From Pseudonocardia sp. T1-2H (GTDB taxonomy: Bacteria > Actinomycetota > Actinomycetes > Mycobacteriales > Pseudonocardiaceae): a stretch of DNA of 64,000 nt. Below the pieces are notes generated by a model. The model was given only the letters and a program-made list of their open reading frames with translations, was not told the DNA's origin and made no database searches. Positions 17,983-26,399 of this stretch are shown in pieces. The stretch spans positions 4,650,001-4,714,000 of the forward strand of contig NZ_JBBPCL010000001.1 in assembly GCF_038039215.1 (NCBI RefSeq), given 5' to 3'. The position numbers and the translations under genes were made by a program. Every line of letters starts with the position of its first letter. Position 1 is the first letter of the stretch.

Positions 17983-18228
17983 GTGGCGGCATCTGAATCG
18001 GCGGGTGGCGATGCGCGGCTCGACGAGCCGGGCACGCCCGTCCGGGACCTGCCCTCCACTGTCGAGGGCGAACTCGGCGCCCGTATCCCGGGAACCTGGT
18101 GCAGCCTCTGCTGGCAGGAGCGGTTCGTCCGGCACGACGGGGTGTGGATGCTCGCCCATCGGGGTCCCCTCGACGAGTGCACCCACGGCTGTCACGACCA
18201 GGACGCCCTGCTGCCCTCCGTGAGCTGA
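17983..18228 (+). CDS. Small Cys/His-rich hypothetical protein
   Basis: 81 aa from GTG 17983. I do not recognise the family. The C-terminal half holds WCSLCWQERFVRHDGVW and ECTHGCHDQD, that is, two Cys pairs and His residues spaced as in a small zinc-binding fold. The N-terminal 30 residues are acidic and probably disordered. No strong ribosome binding site is visible, and an in-frame start further in is possible. It lies between the PIG-L gene and the PAC2 gene on the same strand. Confidence 0.5.
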   Translation: MAASESAGGDARLDEPGTPVRDLPSTVEGELGARIPGTWCSLCWQERFVRHDGVWMLAHRGPLDECTHGCHDQDALLPSVS

Positions 18229-18361
18229 GCTCGGCGGCCGGCGGTTCGCCTCGGCGACGATCCCGCCGTCGAAACAGGGATGCGGTACGGGCGGTCTCGC
18301 GTTGTCGGTGAAGATGGCGCCACACGTCGCGCATGCTGTCGGAGATTGTCGGAGGTATACG

Positions 18362-19291
18362 GTGCTGGATCCCGCGGAGCTGTACCGGATCGAGGAGGAC
18401 GTGCCGAGCCTCGACGGGCCGGTGCTCCTGGTGGTGCTCGACGGTTTCGTCGACGCCGGAAGCGCGGGCGGTCTCGCCGTCGACGCCCTCGTCGAGAACA
18501 AGGAGTCCCGCAAGGTCGTCGAGTTCGACGTCGACCAGCTCGTGGACTACCGCTCGCGGCGGCCGCCGCTGCGCTTCGACACGGACCACTGGGCGGGCTA
18601 CACACCGCCCCGGCTGGACGTCGTCGCGCTGACGGATTCGGCGGAGGCCCCGTACCTGCTGCTGTCCGGGCCGGAGCCGGACACCCAGTGGGAGCGGTTC
18701 GCCGCTGCCGTCGCGCAGATCGTCGAGAAGCTGGGCGTCCGGCTGGTGATCACACTGCACGGCATCCCGATGGCCGTGCCGCACACCCGCCCGATCGGGG
18801 TGACGGCGCACGCGACCCGGCGCGAGCTGACCGAGTCCCACGAGGCGTGGTTCGCCGAGGCCGAGGTGCCGGGCAGCGCGGCGGCGCTGATGGAGTTCCG
18901 GCTCGGCGAGGCCGGGGTCGACGCCATGGGCTTCGCCGTGCACGTCCCGCACTACCTCGCGCGCGCCGCGTACCCGCAGGCCGCGCGGACCCTGCTGGAC
19001 CACGCCGCGCTCGCGTCCGGGTTGTACCTGCCCACCGAGTCGCTGTCCCGGGCCGCCGAGCGGACCGAGGCGGAGATCGCCGAGCAGGTCCAGAATTCGG
19101 ACGAGGTGGCGCAGGTCGTGCGGGCGCTGGAGAAGCAGTACGACATGGTCGCGAGCGGGCGGGGCGAGCGCTCCGGCGCCGGGCTGGGCGGGCAGCTGCC
19201 GAGTGCGGACGAGCTGGCGGCCGAGGTCGAGCGGTTCCTCGCGGACCAGGACGACGCGGACGGCAAGGGCGAGAGCTGCTTCCCCGGCTGA
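18362..19291 (+). CDS. PAC2 family protein (proteasome assembly chaperone-like)
   Basis: 309 aa from GTG 18362. This start is chosen because GGAGG sits at 18351-18355, 6 bp upstream. The sequence runs LDGPVLLVVLDGFVDAGSAGGLAVDAL, then VVEFDVDQLVDYRSRRPPLRFD, then LLSGPEPDTQWERFAAAVAQ and HATRRELTESHEAW. These are hallmarks of the PAC2 family (also called the PAC2/COG2047 ATP-grasp-associated proteins), widespread in actinobacteria. Eukaryotic relatives help assemble the proteasome; the bacterial role is unproven. The C-terminal ~90 residues are charged and helical. The gene converges on the E1-like gene across a repeat-rich 501-bp spacer. Confidence 0.85.
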   Translation: MLDPAELYRIEEDVPSLDGPVLLVVLDGFVDAGSAGGLAVDALVENKESRKVVEFDVDQLVDYRSRRPPLRFDTDHWAGYTPPRLDVVALTDSAEAPYLLLSGPEPDTQWERFAAAVAQIVEKLGVRLVITLHGIPMAVPHTRPIGVTAHATRRELTESHEAWFAEAEVPGSAAALMEFRLGEAGVDAMGFAVHVPHYLARAAYPQAARTLLDHAALASGLYLPTESLSRAAERTEAEIAEQVQNSDEVAQVVRALEKQYDMVASGRGERSGAGLGGQLPSADELAAEVERFLADQDDADGKGESCFPG

Positions 19292-19325
19292 CTCCCCGGC
19301 TGAACTGCCGCGGGACCCGGCCCCG

Positions 19326-19394
19326 CGAGTCGCGATCTGACGCCGGGCGAGTCGCGCTCTCGGTCCGTCCGAGTGGCGGCATGGCGCTCGAGAC
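19326..19394 (+). repeat. 22-bp-period repeat array, left arm
   Basis: CGAGTC anchors lie at 19326 and 19348, with CGAGTG at 19370: three units exactly 22 bp apart, then a degenerate CGAGAC at 19389. Between anchors the unit reads like GCGCTCTCGGTCCG. The array starts about 35 bp after the stop of the PAC2 gene and reads in its sense direction. Confidence 0.75.
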
Positions 19395-19554
19395 TCGCGG
19401 CCTGGACGCGCACCGCGGCGTCGGGCGGCGGAACGCCGGAACCGAGCAGCTGCCGGCTCTCGTCGTCCTCACCCGGCTGTATCGCGCCCGGCTCCTGGGC
19501 GAACGTCACGATCCTGGAGCCCAGCGGCGCCCGACGGAGCTTCTCCGCGCCGGC

Positions 19555-19586
19555 CATGGCGTAGGTGCAGCATGGCGTAGGTGCAG
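19555..19586. repeat. Perfect 16-bp tandem duplication
   Basis: The unit CATGGCGTAGGTGCAG occurs at 19555-19570 and again, without a gap or mismatch, at 19571-19586. Identical copies suggest a recent slippage duplication. Confidence 0.85.
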
Positions 19587-19647
19587 CCCGGCGAGATCGA
19601 CGCGAGAGTGGTTCGATCATGACACCGGCCACGCGCCCGTCGAACTC

Positions 19648-19786
19648 GACTCGTCCGGCCCCGGAGCGAGACCCGGGCGGTCTGGAGAGCGCGACTCGTA
19701 CGGCCTGAGAGCGCGACTCGCGGGGGCTCGGACCCCGACTCGGGCGGTCTGGGAGCGCGACTCGCCTGGTCTGAGATACCGACTCG
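19648..19786 (-). repeat. 22-bp-period repeat array, right arm
   Basis: Read on the + strand, GACTCG anchors are at 19648, 19693, 19715, 19737, 19759 and 19781, with a variant GACCCG at 19670. Spacing is 22 bp throughout except one step of 23. The last five are exactly periodic. On the minus strand this is the same CGAGTC unit as in the left arm. The array begins 6 bp beyond the stop codon of the E1-like gene, reading in that gene's sense direction. Confidence 0.82.
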
Positions 19787-19792
19787 CGGGGT

Positions 19793-22087
19793 TTACAGCA
19801 GGTCGAGGGCGGCGGAGAGGATCGCGTCCGCGTCGAGGCCGTGGTGGCGGTAGACGGACTCGAGGTCGCCGGACTGGCCGAACTTCGTGACGCCCAGGTG
19901 GGTCGCGCGGACCTGGTTGATGCCGGCCAGGAACGCGAGGGTGTGCGGGTGGCCGTCGAGGACGGTGACCAATGGCGCCGCCCGGCGCCCGGGGAACGCC
20001 GCGTCGAGGATCCAGGTGTCGGCAGCACCCCTGCCCGCGCGGGCCTGCACGGCGTCGAACAGCAGGCCCGGGCTCGTCACGCACACGACGTCGACGGCCG
20101 TGCCCTGCGCCTCCAGCCGCTCCGCGGCCGCCAACGCCTCGGGCACCACCGCACCCATCGTCGCGATCGTCACGGCCGGAGCGTCCGATGACGACCGCCG
20201 GATCGGGTACGCGCCCGCCACCACCTGCTTGCGGCGGCGCTCCCGGGCGGCGGGATCGGCCGGCACCGCGGCGAGGGACTGGTCGATCGGGCGGGTCGAG
20301 AGCCGCAGGTAGGCCGAGGTCCCGTCCGGCTTGCCGAGCCGTCCGAGCGAGGCCAGCAGCGTCCACTCGGTGTCGATCGCGAACGCGGGCTCGTAGGCGA
20401 TGCAGCCCGGCTGCTCCAGGCCCACCGACGGGGTGGTGATCGACTGGTGCGCCCCGCCCTCCGGCGCGAGCGACACCCCGGACGGCGTCCCGACCAGGAT
20501 CGACTGCCCGCCGGCGTAGATCCCGAACGACCAGGGCTCGAGCGCGCGCTCGACGAACGGGTCGTAGAGCACCCCGATCGGCAGCAGCGGCCGGCCCCAC
20601 CGCGACCAGGTCGCGCCGAGCTCGCCGAGCGCCCCGACGAGGTTGCCCTCGGCGATCCCGAGCTCCAGGTGCTGCCCGGTCGGCTTCTCGCGCCAGTGCA
20701 GGATCGTCTCGGGGTCGTCGTCGAACCAGTCCCTGCGTTCCGCCGGCGACCAGACGCCCACCTTGTTCACCCAGCCGCCGAGGTTGGTCGAGGACGAGAC
20801 GTCCGGGCAGAGCGTCACCACCCGCCGGGCGGCCTCGGGCGCGGAGCGGGTCAGGTCCAGCAGCGCGCGGCCGAGCGCGGCCTGCGTGGTCGCCTTCCCC
20901 GACGGCGTCCGGCCGATGTCCGTGGGCAGTGCCGGGACCGGAACGGGCGCGGGTTCGGAGCGCCGCAGCCTCGTTGCGACCTCTCCGCAGAGCTTGCCCG
21001 CGGGCGTCGCCTCGTCGAACGCCACCCACGGCGCGTCGAGGCTCATGCCGACACGCTCCGCCAGCTCCCCCATCTGCTCGGCCGAGAGCAGTGACGAGTG
21101 GTTCTGCGGGTGCCCCTCCGACGCCAGCCCGTTGCCCTTCACCGTGTACGCGAAGATCACGGTCGGCCGGGTGTCGTCGATGGCCTCGAAGGCGTCCCCG
21201 ACGGCGCGCATGTCGTGCCCCCCGAGGTTCCGGACCGCCGCGTGCAGCGTCTCGTCGTCGAGGGAGTCCACGAGGGCCTGCAGCTCGTCGGAGTCCGGGA
21301 GACGGTCCCGGATCTGCTCGGGCGTGCAGCGCAGGAGCCGCTGGTACTCGGGGTTGGGCATCTCGTCGATCCGCCGGCGCAGCGCGTCGCCGCCGGGCCG
21401 TTCGAAGAGCTCGTGCAGCAGCCGGCCGTACTTGACGGTCAGCACCTGCCAGCCGGCCGCGGTGAACATGCCCTGCAGCCGCGTCGCGCCGATGTTCGGG
21501 ACGACCCGGTCCAGCGACTGGCGGTTCAGGTCGACGATCCAGCAGACCTCGCCCAGGTCATTGACCATCGGGTCCAGGATCGCCTCCCAGACCGCGCCCT
21601 CGTCCAGCTCCGCGTCCCCGACCAGCGAGTACTGCCGTCCGGTGCCGACGGGCTCGCCGAGCGTCGTCACGTAGCGCCGGGCCAGCGCGCCCCAGATCGG
21701 GGCGGTCGCCCCGATGCCGACCGAGCCCGTCGAGTAGTCGACGGGGTCGGGGTCCTTCGAGCGCGACGGGTAGCTCTGCAGCCCACCGAACTCGCGCAGC
21801 GTCGTCAGGTAGGACTCGTCCAGCTCGTCGAGCAGGTAGTTGATCGCGTGCAGGACGGGCGACGCGTGTGGCTTGACCGAGACGCGGTCCCCGGAGCGCA
21901 GGTGCTCGAACCACAGCGCGGTCATGATCGTGACCAGGGACGCGCTCGACGCCTGGTGCCCGCCGACCTTCAGCCCGGTCGGGTTCGGCCGGACCCGGTT
22001 CGCGTGGTCGACGATGGCGGTCGAAAGCCACAGCACGCGCTGCTCGATCTCCCGCAGCACGCCGAGCCGCTCGTCGTCGAGTCCCAT
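19793..22087 (-). CDS. Pyruvate-dehydrogenase E1-like / transketolase-like ThDP enzyme (AceE family)
   Basis: 764 aa from ATG 22087 (MGLDDERLGVLREIEQ). The N-terminal ThDP domain has VGGHQASSASLVTIMTALWF and GDAELDEGAVWEAI followed by VDLNRQSLD, the Mg-ThDP binding pattern of homodimeric AceE. The pyrimidine domain follows (DVSSSTNLGGWVNKVG, QHLELGIAEGNLVGALG), then a transketolase C domain. It is shorter than E. coli AceE (about 890 aa), and no E2 or E3 gene is nearby, so whether it feeds a pyruvate dehydrogenase complex or acts on another 2-keto acid is open. A divergent Lrp/AsnC gene 130 bp away is the probable regulator. Confidence 0.83.
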   Translation of the reverse strand: MGLDDERLGVLREIEQRVLWLSTAIVDHANRVRPNPTGLKVGGHQASSASLVTIMTALWFEHLRSGDRVSVKPHASPVLHAINYLLDELDESYLTTLREFGGLQSYPSRSKDPDPVDYSTGSVGIGATAPIWGALARRYVTTLGEPVGTGRQYSLVGDAELDEGAVWEAILDPMVNDLGEVCWIVDLNRQSLDRVVPNIGATRLQGMFTAAGWQVLTVKYGRLLHELFERPGGDALRRRIDEMPNPEYQRLLRCTPEQIRDRLPDSDELQALVDSLDDETLHAAVRNLGGHDMRAVGDAFEAIDDTRPTVIFAYTVKGNGLASEGHPQNHSSLLSAEQMGELAERVGMSLDAPWVAFDEATPAGKLCGEVATRLRRSEPAPVPVPALPTDIGRTPSGKATTQAALGRALLDLTRSAPEAARRVVTLCPDVSSSTNLGGWVNKVGVWSPAERRDWFDDDPETILHWREKPTGQHLELGIAEGNLVGALGELGATWSRWGRPLLPIGVLYDPFVERALEPWSFGIYAGGQSILVGTPSGVSLAPEGGAHQSITTPSVGLEQPGCIAYEPAFAIDTEWTLLASLGRLGKPDGTSAYLRLSTRPIDQSLAAVPADPAARERRRKQVVAGAYPIRRSSSDAPAVTIATMGAVVPEALAAAERLEAQGTAVDVVCVTSPGLLFDAVQARAGRGAADTWILDAAFPGRRAAPLVTVLDGHPHTLAFLAGINQVRATHLGVTKFGQSGDLESVYRHHGLDADAILSAALDLL

Positions 22088-22217
22088 CACGACCTCCCCG
22101 TCAGTGCGCAACCTGCCCGGACAGCCCACCACCGAGCGTACGAGTGCACAAGCGGGCGCCGAGCGACCGTGCAGAATGCTCACGAGACGCGATCGGGATC
22201 GGGAGAAGGCGGGCAGG
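22088..22217. promoter_or_regulatory. Divergent control region between E1-like and Lrp genes
   Basis: 130 bp separate the two start codons. An imperfect dyad GTGCAGAATGCTCAC lies at 22169-22183, a size and symmetry usual for Lrp-type sites. Divergent Lrp regulators commonly bind such spacers. The exact site is a guess. Confidence 0.35.
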
Positions 22218-22691
22218 ATGCGCACCACCATCGACGAGCTGGACGCCCGCCTGCTCCTGGCGCTCGGCGAGAACCCGCGCGCCACCGTGCTCGCGCTGGC
22301 CGAGCGGACGGGCCTGTCCCGCAACACCGTGCAGGCCCGGCTCGCCCGCCTCGAGGAGCGCGAGGTGCTCACGACCTTCGAGCGGCGCGTCTCCCCGGCC
22401 GCCCTCGGCTACCCGCTCACCGCCTACGTGACGGTGACCGTGCTCCAGCGGATGCTCACCCCGGTCGCGGACGCGCTGGCGGCCGTCCCCGAGGTGCTCG
22501 AGGTGCTCGGCATGACCGGGGAGGGCGATCTCCTCGTGCACTGCGTCGCGCAGGACGCCGACGAGCTGTACCGGATCGCGGGCCGGCTGCTGGCGATCGA
22601 CGGCGTGGAGCGGACGACGACCGCGCTCGTCATGCGGACCCTCGTCGAATACCGGATCGCCCCGCTGCTGAAGGGTCTCGCGGGTCCCTGA
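22218..22691 (+). CDS. Lrp/AsnC family transcriptional regulator
   Basis: 157 aa from ATG 22218. An N-terminal winged helix (TIDELDARLLLALGENPRAT, LAERTGLSRNTVQARLARLE) is followed by an alpha-beta ligand domain of RAM type (ALGYPLTAYVTVTVLQ, VLEVLGMTGEGDLLVHCVAQD). Length and domain order are normal for the family, which usually senses amino acids or related metabolites. It is divergent from the E1-like gene and probably controls it. The ligand is unknown. Confidence 0.92.
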   Translation: MRTTIDELDARLLLALGENPRATVLALAERTGLSRNTVQARLARLEEREVLTTFERRVSPAALGYPLTAYVTVTVLQRMLTPVADALAAVPEVLEVLGMTGEGDLLVHCVAQDADELYRIAGRLLAIDGVERTTTALVMRTLVEYRIAPLLKGLAGP

Positions 22692-22779
22692 CCGGCCGCG
22701 TTATGCTCCGCGCGCCGCCGTCCCGCACGGCGGACGGCGCTCGGGGGAGCCGCCTCGGTGCCGGCGTTCGGAGCCCTCC

Positions 22780-23331
22780 ATGAAGACCCTGATCGTCGTG
22801 CTGGTGCTCGTCGTGGTCGCGGTGGTGCTGCTCGTCTCCCTCTACAACAAGCTGGTCCGCGGCCGCAACGCCGTGGACAACGCCTGGGCGCAGATCGACG
22901 TCCAGCTGCGGCGCCGGCACGACCTCGTCCCGAACCTCGTCGAGACGGTCAAGGGGTACGCCGCGCACGAGCGCGGGACCTTCGAGTCCGTGGCCGCCGC
23001 CCGCACCGCGGCGATGACCGCGACCGGCCCGGCGCAGCAGGCCGCCGCCGAGAGCCGGCTGACCAACGCGCTGAAGAGCCTCTTCGCCGTGGCGGAGGCC
23101 TACCCGCAGCTGCAGGCGGGGCGGAACTTCGCCGAGCTGCAGGCGGAGCTGAGCGACACGGAGAACCGGATCGCGTACTCGCGGCAGTACTACAACGACG
23201 CCGTGCTGACCTACAACAACTCGGTCCAGACCGTGCCGACGAACATCGTCGCGGGCATGACCGGGTTCTCGACGCGGGAGTTCTTCACCGCGCCGGACGA
23301 GGAACGGGGCCCGGTCCAGGTCCGGTTCTGA
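22780..23331 (+). CDS. lemA: LemA family protein
   Basis: 183 aa from ATG 22780. One N-terminal membrane segment (LIVVLVLVVVAVVLLVSL) is followed by YNKLVRGRNAVDNAWAQIDV and RRRHDLVPNLVETVKGYAAH, the LemA signature, and by helical segments ending SRQYYNDAVLTYNN. The protein should be anchored in the membrane with the helical domain facing out. LemA proteins have no agreed function; in many bacteria the gene is followed by one for a DUF2207-like membrane protein, as here, the next start being 2 bp after this stop. Confidence 0.93.
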   Translation: MKTLIVVLVLVVVAVVLLVSLYNKLVRGRNAVDNAWAQIDVQLRRRHDLVPNLVETVKGYAAHERGTFESVAAARTAAMTATGPAQQAAAESRLTNALKSLFAVAEAYPQLQAGRNFAELQAELSDTENRIAYSRQYYNDAVLTYNNSVQTVPTNIVAGMTGFSTREFFTAPDEERGPVQVRF

Positions 23332-23333
23332 AG

Positions 23334-24728
23334 GTGCCGTCGATCCCGCTCGCGCTCGCCGTGGGCGTCGCCGTCTTCGCCGTCGCGGCCTGGTTCGGGC
23401 TGCTGGCCGTCCTGACGCTGGCCACCCGTACGCCGTCGATCCGGCCCGCGCCCCCGGTCGGCGCACTCGGGCCGGAGTCCCCGGCGCTGGTCGACCTGCT
23501 CACCAGCGGCTGGCAGCTGTGCGACGAGGCGGCGTCGGCGACCCTGCTCGATCTCGCGGCGCGCCGGGTCGTCACGATCGAGGAGGTCGGACCGGAGCTG
23601 TCGCTCGTGCGGCTCGGCCGCGGCCCGGTTCCCCCGCTGGCCCCCTACGAGCAGCTCGTGCTGGACCACGTGCGGCGGCTCGCCACCGCGGACCGGGTCG
23701 TCGCGACCGGCGCGCTGGCGGAGGGCGCCCGCAACCTCGGCAGCTGGTGGAGGTCCTTCACCAGGGCGGTGATCGTCGAGGCCCGAGCGGCCGGACTGTC
23801 CGAGCCGCGCTGGACAGCGGCGCACCGCACGGTCCTCGCGGGCGCGGGCGCGGGCGCGGGCGCGGGAGCGGTGCCGGCGGTGGTCGTCGGGGCGTGCCTG
23901 GCCGGTTACCTGCCGCGGGACGAGGGCGACGATCCGTTCGGCACGTTCGCGATCGGCGCTGTGCTCGTGTTCGCGCTGCTCAACGGCCTGGTGCAACGGA
24001 TGAGCGGGGAACGCGGCACCGCCGCGGGCGCGGCCGCGGCGGGGCGCTGGCTCGGCGTCCGGGAGCACCTGCGGACGGGGCGGTTCGCCGAGGCGCCCGC
24101 GGCCGCCGTCACGATCTGGGGGCGGCCGCTCGCCTACGCCGCAGTCCTCGGGCTCGCCGGCCGCGCCGTCGTCAGCCTGCCCGTGAGCATCCCGGCCGAC
24201 GACTCGCGCGCGTGGTCCGCCCAGGGCGGCATGTGGCACGTCGTGCGGGTGGACTACCGCGGGCCGGGGCCGTGGGGCCGGTTCTTCTGGGGCCGGGCGC
24301 CGTGGCCGGCCGTCGGGCGGGCCCTCATCGCGACGATCCCCTCGTTCGGGATCGCGTTCGTGCTCGGCATCCTCGGCCGGGCGCTGCTGGGCCTGCCGAC
24401 CGAGCCGGAGCCGGTCGGGCTGCTCGGGGCCGCGCTCGTCGCCGGGGTTCCGCTGGTGGGAGCGGTGCTGGACCTGGCCACCCGGCACACGGTCGAGGGG
24501 CAGGTGGTGCGCTTGCGCCGGTACGTGAAGTCCAGTTCGAACCACTCGACCACGTACCACTACTTCGTCGCTCTCGACGACGGCCGCTCCCGCTCCGTGC
24601 ACGCGTACGGCGTCGACGCGGAGCGCTGGGCCCGGCTCAGCGAGGGCGACATCGTGCGGGCGACCGTCGGGCGACGGCTCGGGTGGGTCCACGACGTCGA
24701 GATCCTGGAGCCGGTGCGGCGTCGCTAG
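23334..24728 (+). CDS. Multi-pass membrane protein (DUF2207-like), LemA partner
   Basis: 464 aa from GTG 23334. An N-terminal membrane helix (LALAVGVAVFAVAAWFGLLA) precedes a soluble, winged-helix-like region (SATLLDLAARRVVTIEEVG, APYEQLVLDHVRRLATADR), which resembles the cytoplasmic part of DUF2207 proteins. Further membrane segments occur around residues 165-220 and 335-385. The C-terminal ~80 residues are a beta-rich soluble domain (VEGQVVRLRRYVKSSSNHST). An Ala-Gly repeat around residues 167-178 is encoded by a GCGGGC run. Coupling to lemA suggests a shared membrane function, which is not known. Confidence 0.65.
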   Translation: MPSIPLALAVGVAVFAVAAWFGLLAVLTLATRTPSIRPAPPVGALGPESPALVDLLTSGWQLCDEAASATLLDLAARRVVTIEEVGPELSLVRLGRGPVPPLAPYEQLVLDHVRRLATADRVVATGALAEGARNLGSWWRSFTRAVIVEARAAGLSEPRWTAAHRTVLAGAGAGAGAGAVPAVVVGACLAGYLPRDEGDDPFGTFAIGAVLVFALLNGLVQRMSGERGTAAGAAAAGRWLGVREHLRTGRFAEAPAAAVTIWGRPLAYAAVLGLAGRAVVSLPVSIPADDSRAWSAQGGMWHVVRVDYRGPGPWGRFFWGRAPWPAVGRALIATIPSFGIAFVLGILGRALLGLPTEPEPVGLLGAALVAGVPLVGAVLDLATRHTVEGQVVRLRRYVKSSSNHSTTYHYFVALDDGRSRSVHAYGVDAERWARLSEGDIVRATVGRRLGWVHDVEILEPVRRR

Positions 24729-24760
24729 CTCGACCGTCGTGCTCCACGCTGACGCGCCTG

Positions 24761-24798
24761 TGCGCGGAAACCGTTGCCCTGGCGACGGTTTCCGCGCA
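24761..24798 (+). terminator. Strong hairpin behind the lemA operon
   Basis: Perfect 14-bp arms TGCGCGGAAACCGT (24761-24774) and ACGGTTTCCGCGCA (24785-24798) flank a 10-nt loop. It lies 32 bp after the stop of the membrane protein gene and before the serine hydrolase start at 24819. No T tract follows. Confidence 0.6.
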
Positions 24799-24818
24799 CG
24801 AGCCCTTACCGTTCCGGA

Positions 24819-26168
24819 ATGGCTCCCCTGCTGCCCTCGACCGAACGCACCCTGCTCGCCCGCGTCGCCCGCGCCCAGCGCGACGGGCGGTGCCCCTCGC
24901 TGGTCGCGGGGGTCGTACGGGACGGTGCGCTGGTCTGGTCGACGGGCCGGGGTGAGGTCGGCGAGCCGCACACGGACGTCCAGTACCGGCTGGGGTCCAT
25001 CTCCAAGACCGTCACGGCGATCACCGTGCTCCGGCTGCGGGACGAGGGCCTCCTCGACCTCGACGACCGGCTCGACCGGCACCTCCCCGGCACCCCGCTC
25101 GGCGAGCGCACCCTCGGGCAGCTGCTCTCCCACCTCGGCGGGGCCGGGTCCGAGAGCCCCGGCGCCTGGTGGGAGCGGACACCCGGCGGGTCGCTGGACG
25201 AGCTCGGCCTGACCGACGCCGACCGCGTGCTGCCCGCGGCACGCCGCTTCCACTACTCCAACCTCGGCTTCGGCCTGCTCGGCGAGCTGGTCGCGCGGGC
25301 CCGCGGCCGGTCCTGGGACGAGGTCGCGCGGGACGAGGTGCTCCTCCCCCTCGGCATGACCCGCACCACGCCTCGTCCGGACGGCCGCGCGGCCCAGGGC
25401 TACGCGGTGCACCCCTGGGCGGACGTGCTGCAGATCGAGCCGGAGCACCATGCGGGCGTCATGGCGCCGGCCGGGCAGCTCTGGGCGACCGCGACGGACC
25501 TCGGCCGGCTGGGCACGTTCCTGCTCGGCGACTCCGACGGCGTGCTCTCCCCGGACACCGTCGAGGAGATGACCCACCCGGCCGGGATCGACTTCTCGTC
25601 CCCCGGCTGGTCGTCGTACGGGCTGGGGGTCCAGGTCCAGCGTCCGAGCCAGGAAGGCCGGCCCGGCGTGACGCTGGTCGGGCACGGCGGCTCGATGCCG
25701 GGGTTCCTCGCCGGCCTCTGGGCGGACCGCGAGGAGGGCACCGCCGCCCTGGCCCTGGCCAACGTGACGTCCGGACTCGACAGCGCCCTGCCGTCGCAGC
25801 TCCTCGCGGACCTGCGGGACGCCGAGCCCCGCGTCGTCGACGCCTGGTCGCCGAGCGGGACCGCGGTCCCGCTGGAGCTCCTCGGGCCCTGGTACTGGGG
25901 CCCGTCACCCTACGTCCTGCGCGCGATCGCGGGCGGGCTGCTGCACCTCGGCGGTCTCGGCCGGCCGGGCCGCTCGTCGCGGTTCCGGGCGCGCCCGGAC
26001 GGCACGTGGGTGGGTCTCGACGGCTACTTCTCCGGCGAGACCCTGCGCCTCGGCGAGGACTCGCTGAACCTCGCGAGCTTCGTCTTCACGCGCACCCCGT
26101 ACGACCCCGCGGTACCCGTCCCGGGAGGGGTGGACGAGCGCGGTTGGCACGCCGTGACGTTCGGGTAA
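24819..26168 (+). CDS. Serine hydrolase (beta-lactamase class C / EstB family)
   Basis: 449 aa from ATG 24819. The catalytic SxxK motif is GSISKT with Ser ~60 and Lys ~63. HYSNLGFGLLGELV supplies the Tyr-x-Asn motif, and VGHGGSMPGF matches the third, KTG-like box. No signal peptide is seen, so a cytoplasmic esterase or peptidase is more likely than a true beta-lactamase. The C-terminal ~110 residues form an extra domain found in many actinobacterial members. It follows a strong hairpin and probably has its own promoter. Confidence 0.85.
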   Translation: MAPLLPSTERTLLARVARAQRDGRCPSLVAGVVRDGALVWSTGRGEVGEPHTDVQYRLGSISKTVTAITVLRLRDEGLLDLDDRLDRHLPGTPLGERTLGQLLSHLGGAGSESPGAWWERTPGGSLDELGLTDADRVLPAARRFHYSNLGFGLLGELVARARGRSWDEVARDEVLLPLGMTRTTPRPDGRAAQGYAVHPWADVLQIEPEHHAGVMAPAGQLWATATDLGRLGTFLLGDSDGVLSPDTVEEMTHPAGIDFSSPGWSSYGLGVQVQRPSQEGRPGVTLVGHGGSMPGFLAGLWADREEGTAALALANVTSGLDSALPSQLLADLRDAEPRVVDAWSPSGTAVPLELLGPWYWGPSPYVLRAIAGGLLHLGGLGRPGRSSRFRARPDGTWVGLDGYFSGETLRLGEDSLNLASFVFTRTPYDPAVPVPGGVDERGWHAVTFG

Positions 26169-26399
26169 CGATCCGGAGCCTGACCCAGCTCCCATCGGCG
26201 CAGGTCAGGCGGGTGTTTCTGCAGCTCGTCCCGTTGCGCAACCCGATGCGAGGTGCGAAACAAGCGGGGCCACTCGGTTGACGGCGCCCGGAACGGGGCC
26301 GAAGGTGACGGGGTCAACGGACAACCCGGTCCGACGTGCGTATTCGCCCGTAGGCCCCGATCGACGTGAGGGGGACGCCCGCTCCGGCGGGAACGCCGC

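Larger units (their letters stand above)
19292..19792. other. Repeat-rich convergent intergenic region
   Basis: 501 bp lie between the stops of the PAC2 gene and the E1-like gene. Both ends carry arrays of a 22-bp-period element (separate entries). The centre (about 19400-19640) contains a perfect 16-bp tandem duplication but no reading frame I can support: frames are open on both strands only because of base composition, and none has a ribosome binding site or a recognisable product. Confidence 0.6.

Noticed and set aside
19400-19640. Possible small genes in the centre of the PAC2/E1 spacer, on either strand
   Set aside because: Frames are open on both strands, none has a ribosome binding site, and they run into the repeat arrays. 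I cannot support a product.
19326-19786. CRISPR array
   Set aside because: The period is only 22 bp with a 6-8 bp conserved core, far shorter than CRISPR repeats plus spacers, and no cas gene is present.
22088-22372. Upstream extension of the E1-like gene to 22372
   Set aside because: The frame is open, but the extra residues are low-complexity Ser/Arg-rich and overlap the divergent Lrp gene. MGLDDERL at 22087 is the natural start.
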